From positions 75,580,540 through 75,590,539 of the forward strand of contig CM060316.1 of the NCBI GenBank assembly GCA_030674155.1: a DNA stretch of 10,000 nucleotides, written 5' to 3'. The position numbers and the translations under genes were made by a program. Origin of the DNA: Stramonita haemastoma (lineage: Eukaryota; Mollusca; Gastropoda; Neogastropoda; Muricidae). A model generated the notes under the pieces. It saw only the letters and a program-made list of their open reading frames with translations. It was not told the DNA's origin and made no database searches. Positions 1 through 7,616 of this stretch are shown in pieces (positions within the stretch are counted from its first letter, which is position 1; each line of letters opens with the position of its first letter).

Positions 1-310
1 TTTTTTTCCCCTGGAGCTAACATCAATGCAAACTCCACTAAGTCAGGATGAGACTATAACCTAGAGTTCCGTGTGTGAATACACGCTGAACATCTAGCGC
101 ACACGATACAACCCGTTCTGCGCTTTGAAGTAGTAGGCCACTGCATGTCGTTAGGAACGGATGAAAACATTTTAAAAACGCATGCATACTGGTATCGTAT
201 TTAGACACTGCGCCCGAAGCCGTAATGCGGCTATATTAATATCTAGGCAAAAAACGGTCGCTTACACAAACTTTTATTGTTGATAACCCTCGGAGCTCTA
301 GCCGAGGAAC
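1..310 (+). mobile_element. SINE-like composite element, copy A (left end beyond window)
   Basis: A degenerate non-autonomous retroelement. Three blocks are recognisable by comparison inside the window. Positions 8-39 (CCCCTGGAGCT...AACTCCACT) match the minus strand of 1899-1930. Positions 46-185 (GGATGAGACTATAA, then a GCGCACACG stretch, AGTAGGCCA, GGATGAAAA and CTGCATAC-like motifs) match 8764-8905 in the same orientation. Positions 288-307 form a perfect 6-bp stem (CCTCGG / CCGAGG) around an AGCTCTAG loop and match the minus strand of 1792-1810. No A or B box lies in the visible part. A tRNA-like head, if present, would be left of base 1, because in the related element at 1762-2025 the head precedes the CCCCTGGAGCT block. 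The 3' boundary near 310 is approximate, and no poly(A) tail or target-site duplication is visible. Confidence 0.6.
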
Positions 311-587
311 AGAAAAATATGATGTCCAGCTATCCCCTAAAGAGCCAGTGATGCACTACACCAGAACTGTTCTTTAGTGTGTCTTGGGCAGGCCAGACTA
401 TATCTGCCAGACCCCCCCCCCCCCTTCAGGTTTCAGACAGCATGCTCTGGTATGTTAGCGTTATCCACACAACAGGCCACAGCTTCTAAACAATGATGGA
501 GGGGTTTTAGGATGTCTATAGATACAACTTCATTCAAGGAAGGCATACAGCTTTTACCAGAAAAGAAGTCTTACATGTTCTCTGTGA
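311..587. other. unassigned sequence with a C13 run
   Basis: No convincing gene. The only distinct feature is a run of 13 C at 412-424. A comparable C10 run sits at the 3' end of the SINE at 1762-2025 (read on its minus strand), so this one may also mark an eroded element end, but nothing else supports that. Confidence 0.4.
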
Positions 588-653
588 AATTCTCACGTCC
601 CATCTCTCTGAACTCCCTCAGGAGTGAATGGGGCACGACGCCGATTTTTTCAG
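588..653 (+). repeat. interspersed repeat with ACTCC/GGAGT hairpin, copy 1
   Basis: This stretch aligns with the minus strand of 8565-8643. Shared blocks in order are ATTCT.AC, then TGAACTCC...AGGAGTG, then GATTT..TCAG. The central block forms a 5-bp hairpin (ACTCC 612-616, loop CTCA, GGAGT 621-625). The stem is kept in the other copy with a different loop, which suggests the structure is a feature of the family. Class unknown; a SINE body fragment is the likeliest origin. Ends are approximate. Confidence 0.45.
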
Positions 654-1110
654 TGTAGTATAGGGCAAGTTGAACCTGGTAAAGTCCATTCATCTTCAGA
701 TAGCATGTTGCATGCTGGGTATGTTCATGTCATCCATTCCATTGGCTATAACTGACCTAATCTACGAAAAGAGGATACGGTTTTGAAATGTGTGGAAAAT
801 GTGTGCGTTTTCTCAAAAGGCCTTGGTTTATAATCTCACCCTGATTTTCAAGGGATAGGAGTCATTAGCTATTAAATTGTGTTGTGTACCACTCTTGAGT
901 CACGGTAGATTAATCTGCGTGAAATTCTCGCTGCTCTCATCAGGAAGAGTGCGTCGCCACAAGACCAGCGCCACCATCATTATTCTTTCCACCTGTAACT
1001 GTATTTGGTTTTCAATCACAGTGGGCTTTACTACAGTACACTGCTGGGTACAACTCTCTTGTTGCCGTGGTTTCTGTTACGTGCACTAAATGAGCATTGC
1101 ACACAAGACA
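654..1110. other. unassigned intergenic or intronic sequence
   Basis: No coding frame with coding character, no RNA gene and no tandem repeat was seen. Short open frames here (for example 877-1089, plus) are rich in Cys and Ser and look random. This may be old repeat DNA too diverged to align by eye. Confidence 0.4.
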
Positions 1111-1270
1111 TTGGTTTCTTTTCTCATTTGAAAGACTAGCACCCAGTCCAAAACTCATGGTGTAGTGGATGAAGAAAAAGTTTCTGACACAAACAGGGAC
1201 TGAACCATCATACTTGAAGCCCAGACTTTTCACTTTCTAGGCAGGTGTGTTACCTCTAGACCACCAATTC
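1111..1270 (-). mobile_element. tRNA-derived SINE, copy D1
   Basis: Read on the minus strand, a tRNA-like head begins near 1270. It has an A box TGGTCTAGAGG (1263-1253), which fits TRGYNNARNGG, and a B box GGTTCAGTCCC (1206-1196), which has one mismatch to the GGTTCRANNCC consensus. The gap between boxes is 46 nt, within pol III range. The body runs into the 3' block ATGAGT...CTGGGTGCTAGTCT (ending at 1133) and a T-rich/A-rich end near 1111. The same head-to-tail arrangement, about 158 bp long, recurs at 9128-9285 in the same orientation. Two diverged copies with matching length, promoter boxes and tail define a family. It is not a functional tRNA gene, because acceptor and anticodon stems cannot be formed convincingly. 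Confidence 0.65.
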
Positions 1271-1397
1271 AATACCAATTCCTAAAAAAAATAAAAGATC
1301 CTCAAATAGACCCCACTGTGGAGATCTGAACCCATATCTTTAGTTACCATCAAGATCAGGAGTTCCACATTTGAACCTCTCTAGGCTATTCCACCAT
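1271..1397 (-). mobile_element. tRNA-like SINE head, copy D2, directly upstream of D1
   Basis: On the minus strand there is an A box-like TAGCCTAGAGAGG (1388-1376) and a B box-like GGTTCAGATCTCC (1332-1320), followed by a short body ending in TTTTATTTTTTTTAGG (near 1295-1280). D1 begins immediately afterwards, so the two tRNA-like units lie head to tail in the same orientation. The B box carries an apparent 2-nt insertion relative to GGTTCGANTCC, so this head is probably inactive. It could be an independent insertion next to D1 or the 5' half of a dimeric SINE. Confidence 0.45.
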
Positions 1398-1761
1398 CTC
1401 TCATAAACACTGGCCTAAATCTGCAGTCAACACAAGCTGTGACACGCACACTTGTAGACAGGAAGCAAGCTCCAGCATTTCTCTGTGTGTGACCCCGGCC
1501 CCAGGGATCGGTTCACATGACCGTGATTCTCCTCCACACAGTTGTCAGTGATGCAGACAGCTTTCTATTGATCCTACACAGGACAGCAGGAAGCCAGTTG
1601 ACCACAGACAGCAGAACCGATGTCTGTTCATCTGTCTTGTCTGAACTGATCACGGCAGTCATCCCTTATCCCCAAAGAAACATCGATAGGTTTGCATAGA
1701 AAAAGAAGAGTCAGTAGTTATCAAAAAAACAATGGGGTTATTTTCTTTCCTTTTATTCGAC
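1398..1761. other. unassigned sequence; weak splice-acceptor-like site at 1543
   Basis: No repeat recognised. A pyrimidine-rich stretch ending in CCACACAG (to about 1541) precedes a plus-strand frame open to a TAG at 1697. My hand count gives G/C at the third position in 26 of 51 codons, not clearly different from non-coding DNA. No protein family is recognisable, so I do not annotate an exon. Confidence 0.35.
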
Positions 1762-2025
1762 TTTTTTTTTTTTTTGGGGGGGGGGTCATTTCTCGCCTAG
1801 AGCTCTGAGGTTTACTGATGGTAATATTCTAAATTCAACTGTGGGGATGACGTGTAAACACTACACCAGTACGCAAGTGGGTTGGGGAGGGGGTCGCCAG
1901 TGGAGTTGGTTTGATCTGAGCTCCAGGGGGAAACCCCTCTTTCAACAGGTGTCTCAATGGTGGCTCGAACCTGAGCCATGAGATCGCAAGCTCAATGCTC
2001 TAACCACTAAGATACTTTGTATCCC
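1762..2025 (-). mobile_element. tRNA-derived SINE, copy D3, with C10-A14 3' end
   Basis: On the minus strand the head has an A box TATCTTAGTGG (2014-2004, one mismatch to TRGYNNARNGG) and a B box GGTTCGAGCC (1971-1962) that matches GGTTCGANNCC fully. This is the best-preserved pol III promoter in the window. A short hairpin follows at 1925-1938: an AGGGG/CCCCT stem around four bases, read as GAAA on the plus strand and TTTC on the minus strand. Next come the CCCCTGGAGCT...AACTCCACT block (1930-1899), a body of about 90 bp, and the CCTCAGAGCTCTAGGCGAG block (1810-1792). The element ends in C10 (1785-1776) and A14 (1775-1762). The 5' and 3' body blocks are shared with copy A, but D3 lacks the GGATGAGAC block that lies between them there. 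Confidence 0.7.
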
Positions 2026-3027
2026 AAAACGATGTATTTCATAGTATCGGGGGATCCACAAACTGCCAACTTTGTGTTTTAAACAAGCTTTTTCTGTTTT
2101 TGTTTTTATTTTCTTCTATCTCTAAAAGAACGACATGATATTGGTACATTTTGCACAGAGATAAATCAAGACAGCCTTGATTGCATTTGATCACAGATAA
2201 TTTTAACAAAACTATCAAAGTATTTTATTTCTTGATGTCAAAATGGAACTATTTTTGTTAGACAGAACTTGATTATTTGTGTTGTAAGTTTTAGTTTGTG
2301 TTCTATTTCTTTGTAACATTTAAGGAGCACAGTGGTTGATGTAGGTAATTTTTTGCCGTATCTAACGACTGTTAGGACTGTGATATCTTCAGTGGTGCCC
2401 CAAAGATCTGCAAGACTACGGAATAATTGAGATGGTTGGAGTGGTGGAAGGGGGTGGGGTGGGGGTTGGACTGTACACCATTGTTGAGCTCATCATCGTT
2501 GGACACGTTTGTTCTTGCGTTTATTCCTTGCTCAAATCTTGATACTGTTTTTTCCTACAGCATAGAGGTGATAGTAAAACCACCTCAAAGACCCAGGCAG
2601 CGATAACAACGCAGCATGATGGATAAATTCCCAATCAGTATCTCGATGGTTTGCCTCTGTATCTCGGTATACCGTTACAAATGCTTTGTTGGGAACAGTC
2701 TCTAAGAATCAGATCTGCTTCTAACACGGAGAATGCTAACTGCAGACATAGTGAACAGAAAATACAACAGGATTTATCACGAAGAGTAAAATCAAGAATA
2801 TGCTAATGTATTCTGAAATATTTATGTAGAGAAATTGGTGTAAAATTCCTTTTGAAAAATCATCACCACTAAAAAATAAAAACTACAACTAAGGCAGCGT
2901 GGAAAGAGTTACAGTTCATCAGAGTACAGTATCAAAATATTGACAATGTAATAGATCAATACAAACACGCACTTATGAGGCAGACACTCGGGACAGTGAA
3001 CAGAAGAAGGAAGGGCTAAGAATGTCT
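2026..3027. other. AT-rich unassigned sequence
   Basis: No gene, RNA or tandem array is supported. Two minor points. A G-rich stretch lies at 2441-2470 with three runs of four or five G. A good splice-acceptor-like sequence (TTTTTTCCTACAG, ending at 2560) is followed by only 21 open codons before TAA at 2624-2626; an AATAAA lies at 2875-2880. Such sites occur by chance in T-rich DNA. Confidence 0.45.
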
Positions 3028-3118
3028 ATCAATCAATCAATCAATCAAATTCTTTTATTTCGAGGATAATCAATAAGCATTCATGTGCTATTTTTTTTTA
3101 CATCTAGTCCCCATTCCA
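3028..3118 (-). mobile_element. SINE 3' end with (TTGA)n tail, copy B
   Basis: On the minus strand the order is GGAATGGGGACT, ATGTAAAAAAAAA, GCTTATTGATTATCCTCG, AAATAAAAGAATT and a tail of about five TTGA units (plus-strand ATCA units at 3028-3047). The same block order occurs on the plus strand at 8900-8975 (GGGGACTGTATGTAAAAAA, GCTTATTCCATTATCCTCG, AATAAAA). Only the 3' portion is recognisable, so this is a 5'-truncated or strongly eroded copy. I associate this tail with mollusc repeats by memory, not by search. Simple tetramer tails of this kind commonly mark 3' ends copied by a LINE partner. Confidence 0.6.
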
Positions 3119-3860
3119 GACAACAGGTCTTCATGGGAGACACTGTTTTTTTCTGAAGACTTTCTGCTGTCCAGCTATCAACTCTTTTGACATAGTTAAC
3201 TAAACTTGGACAATTTTCCTTTTCGGTCCACTGTTAGTTCCAGCAAAACTGTTCCCACATAAAAAAAACAACAACGTCACAAAAAAGAACCTACAGGAAT
3301 GACTTCCACACACTGACAGAAAGAACACGACAAAAGGCTGTATACCTATAAACAGATTGCCCAAAGAGAACAGTCCTGCCCGGTTTCTTATCTTGAGCAG
3401 ACAGATCATCGCGGATGCCCTATGCCCTGTGTTCACACAAGCACGCTAACCCAGTCAGGCTATGATCATATCTCACGGGCTGCAGGCAAGTCAAAGGGTA
3501 CCGCGGATAGAATTCTGTCCGCCCGATAGAACTGTTTAGTCTGTATCTCCCCAGACATAATCATATCTCTTTCTGTGGCTCCTGAATCGCGTTGTTGATG
3601 TTGTCGATTTCAATTTATGTCTGTTTGTTGTAATCATTATCAGACAAAGGGAAAGGAGTGGGGGGCAGTCGTGTTTGATACATAAGTGTTCTTAAGTATT
3701 TAACGGGTTCAAATTAATGTACAGAAAACACAGAATATGGGCATTCAACAATATAAAAAGAAAAACAAACGGAACAAAAGCTAAAAAACAAACAAAACAA
3801 AAAAAACGTTCTACAGTTTGACTTTTGAAATGTTGGAAGGCACTTGGGACAAGGTGTGTG
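3119..3860. other. unassigned sequence with a 20-bp near-palindrome
   Basis: No gene is supported. The minus-strand open frame at 3200-3436 is hydrophobic and Phe-rich because the DNA is A-rich on the other strand; it resembles no family I know. Positions 3503-3522 form a palindrome GCGGATAGAA / TTCTGTCCGC with one wobble pair. Several A-rich runs lie at 3720-3810. Confidence 0.4.
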
Positions 3861-3917
3861 AGTCAAGTCAAGTCAACTCAAATCAAAAACACTTTATCAT
3901 CCCTGAAGGCAATTACA
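3861..3917 (-). mobile_element. retroelement 3' end with (ACTTG)n tail, copy E
   Basis: On the minus strand this reads TAATTGCCTTCAGGGATGA, TAAAGTGTTTTTGATTTGA and then ACTTG repeats, the plus strand showing AGTCA units from 3861. The order is a unique 3' end, a TAAA-type motif and a pentamer tail. The tail and its unique end differ from copy B, so at least two retroposition lineages contributed to this window. Nothing recognisable continues on the 5' side: the sequence passes at once into GA/GACA microsatellite at 3919. Family assignment is from memory of similar mollusc repeats. Confidence 0.5.
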
Positions 3918-3918
3918 A

Positions 3919-4062
3919 GAGAGACAGAGAGAGACAGAGAGAGAGAGATATATATATAGTGCATGCGTGCGTGCGTGCATGCGTGCGTGCGTGCGTGCAT
4001 GCGTGCGTGCGTGCGTGTTGTGTGTGTGTGTGTGCGTGTGTGCGTGTGTGCGAGTGTTTATG
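3919..4062. repeat. compound microsatellite: GA, TA, GTGC, GT
   Basis: Impure GA/GACA (3919-3948) passes into TA (3949-3957), then GTGC units with three CATG interruptions (3959-4017), then GT (4017-4058). From about 3949 nearly every base alternates purine and pyrimidine for roughly 100 bp, with few breaks. Confidence 0.9.
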
Positions 4063-4167
4063 TGTGTACTTTCTAAAACAATTCCCTAACGTACAGAAGA
4101 ATATTTACTGTACTTAATATTCACACACACAATTTTGGTAGTTGAAAACGATGCCTTTTTTTCGGAG

Positions 4168-4210
4168 ACAGGTATAATAAAACCTGTTTCTTAATCAAAG
4201 AGTTGATTAA
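4168..4210. other. two adjacent small hairpins
   Basis: ACAGGT (4168-4173) pairs with ACCTGT (4182-4187). Four bases later TTAATCAA (4191-4198) pairs perfectly with TTGATTAA (4203-4210) around an AGAG loop. Both are perfect but short. They may be chance structures in AT-rich DNA or a remnant of a small inverted-repeat element. Confidence 0.4.
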
Positions 4211-4318
4211 ACAAACAAAAAAAAGTAAAAGCTAATATTTGTGATTCATTAGAATTGGAAGCATGTTCAGAAATTGAATGCATCATTTTAACAATTTTTT
4301 GTAAACAGCTCGAAAGTA

Positions 4319-4332
4319 AATAATAATAATAA

Positions 4333-4370
<38 letters not shown>

Positions 4371-4440
4371 GTTATTATTATTATTATTGTTGTTGTTGTT
4401 GTTGTTATTATTGTATTATTATTATTATTATTATTATTAA
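4319..4440. repeat. AAT/ATT trinucleotide repeat with inverted arm
   Basis: (AAT)5 at 4319-4333 is followed by four T and then (ATT)n from 4338, interrupted by a GTT block (about 4386-4407) and resuming to 4440. The first arm can pair fully with the start of the second, giving a 15-bp hairpin. Confidence 0.9.
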
Positions 4441-4531
4441 TGATAAAGTAGTTTAATGTCCCGCTACACAACCCTGTGATTGAAGACATAAAAAGACATT
4501 CTGTTATCGATATGCCATTACAGACAGCGTC

Positions 4532-4915
<384 letters not shown>

Positions 4916-5271
4916 CAGACAGTAAAAGATCCTGATGAGAGGGGGGGAGGGAGGAGCGTGACCCTGTACATGAAAACAGCCAGACGAACGCTATAAAGGC
5001 AACAGTTAAAGCTAGCACAGAAAGTACATTTTTCAAACCAAACCAAATGGTGACATAGTGTACAAAAAAAACCCACTACCTTCTCACAACAACTACACCG
5101 GTAAAGTCAAGCAACTCTTTCGTCTAAATGTCTGAAAATCCTTATTAATTCCATCTTTTTTACTGAATAAAGTATTCGCAAAACCAGTCTTTAACCAAAA
5201 AAAAAAATTCAATAAAAGCTGACCGGCAGAAAAAAAAAAAGTCCAGCATGAATATTTTCTCCATCCCCTGA
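4916..5271. other. unassigned sequence upstream of the 5280 exon candidate
   Basis: No repeat or gene recognised. A TATAAAG occurs at about 4991-4997, and A-rich runs lie at 5060-5070, 5196-5206 and 5229-5240. The minus-strand frames at 5093-5418 have no coding character. Confidence 0.4.
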
Positions 5272-5279
5272 GTACACAG

Positions 5280-5484
5280 TACAACAACAAGGAAAGACCA
5301 TCACCAGATGCCATCGCATTCTACACTGACCCAGCGGCAAACTGACCCCCTTGGGCAGCAGATCCCAGAGGCCCAGACCCTCACAGACAAGACAATGTAC
5401 ACGGTGGACAAAACCCATCAGCTCGAGAGGAAGACATTATCCTATGCTGTTAGAGCAATCGAGCGTCTGGAGAGACATGTGTGA
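5280..5484 (+). CDS. possible 3'-terminal coding exon, product not recognised
   Basis: A plus-strand frame is open from 5272 to a TGA at 5482-5484. A pyrimidine-rich stretch (about 5252-5268) and a CACAG ending at 5279 give a plausible splice acceptor. An internal ATG lies at 5308 but its context is weak (C at -3). My hand count of the last 50 codons gives G or C at the third position in 32 (64%), in a window that is otherwise AT-rich. The peptide is polar and charged, rich in Gln, Thr, Arg and Glu, and ends in a helix-like stretch LERKTLSYAVRAIERLERHV with hydrophobic residues spaced three or four apart, as in a short coiled coil. No family was recognised. AATAAA at 5947-5952 could end a 3' UTR, but a GT microsatellite lies between. 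It may equally be a decayed transposon or pseudogene fragment. Confidence 0.22.
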
Positions 5485-5620
5485 AGCACCTTTTTGCGTT
5501 TTAAAATGAATGAGATTGCGTCTGACTATCTTAAAAAGGCTTGGAGGAATGAGGGTTGGGACGAGGGGGGGAATGATTGTGTATGAGCTTGTTTGGGTCT
5601 CAACATTTAGACTAGTGATT

Positions 5621-5683
<63 letters not shown>

Positions 5684-5687
5684 TTGT

Positions 5688-5741
<54 letters not shown>

Positions 5742-5770
5742 GGGGGGGAGGAGGGAGAGATAGAGAGAGT
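5621..5770. repeat. GT microsatellite passing into GA and a G8 run
   Basis: Imperfect (GT)n with TTG interruptions runs from 5621 to 5728, then (GA)n to about 5740, then eight G (5741-5748) and impure GA/GGA to about 5770. The open frames crossing it (5510-5951 plus, 5612-5803 minus) are repeat translations. Confidence 0.95.
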
Positions 5771-5981
5771 AAACACAGACTTAGAACGTCTGTACATTAT
5801 CAAACTGATAAATTCAGACCAGTGCCAGTGTTCAAATGTTCGTCAATACTTTTCTGTATGTTTTTTTGGTACATATATGGCATTTTTTAAAGAAAAGATG
5901 ATGATGAAGCGCTGGACTATCAAAACACTGTCAGAATACACAACGGAATAAAAACGTTTTTGATCCTGTAAACACGATGGA

Positions 5982-6126
5982 AACGATCTTTCAACTTAGA
6001 AAACAATGTGAATGATCTTTAAGCTTAGAAAACAATGTGAAAGATATTGCAGCTTAGAAAACGATTTGAACAATCTTTCACCTTAGAAAACAATTTGAAC
6101 GATCTTTCAACTTAGAAACCAATGTG
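5982..6126. repeat. 29-bp minisatellite, five copies
   Basis: Five consecutive units of exactly 29 bp start at 5982, 6011, 6040, 6069 and 6098. The unit begins AACGATCTTTCAACTTAGAA and ends with ACAATGTG. All five share CTTAGAAA; differences are scattered substitutions without indels. The first and fifth units are nearly identical, differing at one base by eye. The array stops sharply at 6127. Confidence 0.93.
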
Positions 6127-6978
6127 AAGAAGGTTCTTTTTCTAATCAGCTAATCTAGAATAATGGGGGAAAATATATTCCCTGCATTATGCCTCATTTG
6201 TGTCCACTAGCTACTTATCCTAACTAATGCTGTTTTCAGCCAAATGGAACAGGAAAAATTAAACAACATAAAATTCAGTATCAGAGGAACACTCTCTTCT
6301 TGAACTTCCAGCTGACAATTTTTTTTTTCATTTTAAAGTACACTATCTTTTTAAGCTCGTTATAGGTAGACGGCTCTGACAGAACCAGACAAATGGGGGC
6401 TGTGTCACCTGCAGTGCATTTATCAGCTTTGCCAACCAACCATCGTCACTGCTGGAATACAAAATTCCTCCCCCCAAAAATACTAAAAGTAGTTCTCCAT
6501 ACACGATGGAACCCAATTCTCTTGCGGAACCAAGTATCAAAGTCCCCAAACACAAAAAAGAAACTTACCAAACTTAACAGAAAAAAACTTCTTTCAACAA
6601 TGATATATAAGGTTAAAAGACTTCACCACGTTAGAAGTCTGAAGACTGACTTTTCCTGCAGGACTTGTGGTCAGTCTCAGTAGCTAGACTAGCTGCCTAC
6701 TCTGTCCCCTGTACTGAATCATCATCACTGTGCTGGTGCCAATGTGAAGAAAGAAACTTGTCCTGGCCTGCAGTGTTATATACTGTTATTTCTCTCCAGG
6801 TGTCAACTCTTCTTACCCTCCTTCCCTAATCAGGTGGAACATTTTGTCTCTGAATTTAATTCTTTGTTGTAAACGGGTTACAAAGGCCCCAATATCAGGA
6901 ACTACATCTTTTCTGATGAAATAAACTGCTTGCTATCTGTGACATGTCTGTAGGAAATAAAAGAGGAAAAAAGAACTC
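6127..6978. other. unassigned sequence
   Basis: About 850 bp without a supported gene. Open frames at 6343-6555 (minus) and 6393-6683 (plus) overlap each other. Neither shows a domain or biased codon use that I can detect. A splice-acceptor-like TTATTTCTCTCCAG lies at about 6786-6799. Confidence 0.4.
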
Positions 6979-7007
6979 TGTGTGTGTGTGTGTGCGTATG
7001 TGTGTGA

Positions 7008-7038
<31 letters not shown>

Positions 7039-7078
7039 TGTATGCGTGTATATGTGTGTGTGTGTCTGTGTCTGTGTG
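6979..7078. repeat. imperfect GT microsatellite
   Basis: (TG)n with TATG, CGTA and TCTG interruptions. The small open frames on both strands across it are repeat translations. Confidence 0.95.
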
Positions 7079-7616
7079 GAAAGTATATACCTTTTAATCA
7101 AGTGCTCTTCTAGTCACCCATTACAGTCAAGTAACTGACTGTTACAACCAACAGCAAATTAATTAATTTTAAAGATAACAAAATGTGCACTTAAGTCGAT
7201 AAGTACAAGAAGTCTCTTCTGAATCACATTAATAAAGTAGCCTTTCTGTCAGTCATTATGAACAAGCAGTACTAACTGTGAATACAAAGATGAATACTTC
7301 ATTATCTCAATACAACAAAACTAGGTTAAGTGGTGCAAACAATGAAATCATCTTTCTGCCCCTTCGAGCGAACACTACAGTATCTCAAAAAGTTAGTCAG
7401 GAAACTAAAACAATCAATTAGTTTTAAATTCATTAGCTGCAAACAGACAAACACTTTTAGGTCAATGTGGTCAAGGATCTTTCAGGACTAAAAGAACTAC
7501 TCCAGTCAAAAATCCTTCACATCACATACTGCCGTCTGCAAACCTTGATGTCAACAATATTTCAGACAGCTTCTACGTCCATCAAACACGAAGACAATGA
7601 CCTAAAAAAAAAATAT
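7079..7616. other. AT-rich unassigned sequence
   Basis: No open frame of note, RNA gene or repeat was recognised. An A9 run lies next to the first minisatellite unit at about 7604-7612. Confidence 0.45.

Noticed and set aside
1517..1699. Possible exon after an acceptor-like CCACACAG
   Set aside because: Third-position G/C is about 51%, no homology is recognised and no donor is obvious. Less support than 5280-5484.
1185..2025. Functional tRNA genes on the minus strand
   Set aside because: A and B boxes are present, but acceptor stems do not pair and the anticodon stems are poor. Conserved tails and multiple copies show these are SINE heads.
2441..2470. G-quadruplex motif
   Set aside because: Only three runs of four or more G and a final GG; it does not satisfy four runs of three with short loops.
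2561..2626. Short open frame after a strong-looking acceptor TTTTTTCCTACAG
   Set aside because: Only 21 codons before a stop; a T-rich tract followed by AG is common by chance in AT-rich DNA.
3200..3436. 78-codon minus-strand frame that looks like a membrane protein
   Set aside because: Hydrophobic, Phe-rich composition follows from A-rich plus-strand runs. No start context, domain or codon bias.
5510..5951. Cys-Val repeat open frames over the GT tract
   Set aside because: Pure microsatellite translation, with an opposing Thr-His frame on the other strand.
6343..6683. Overlapping 70- and 96-codon frames on opposite strands
   Set aside because: Neither shows a motif or coding bias, and the lengths are near chance expectation.
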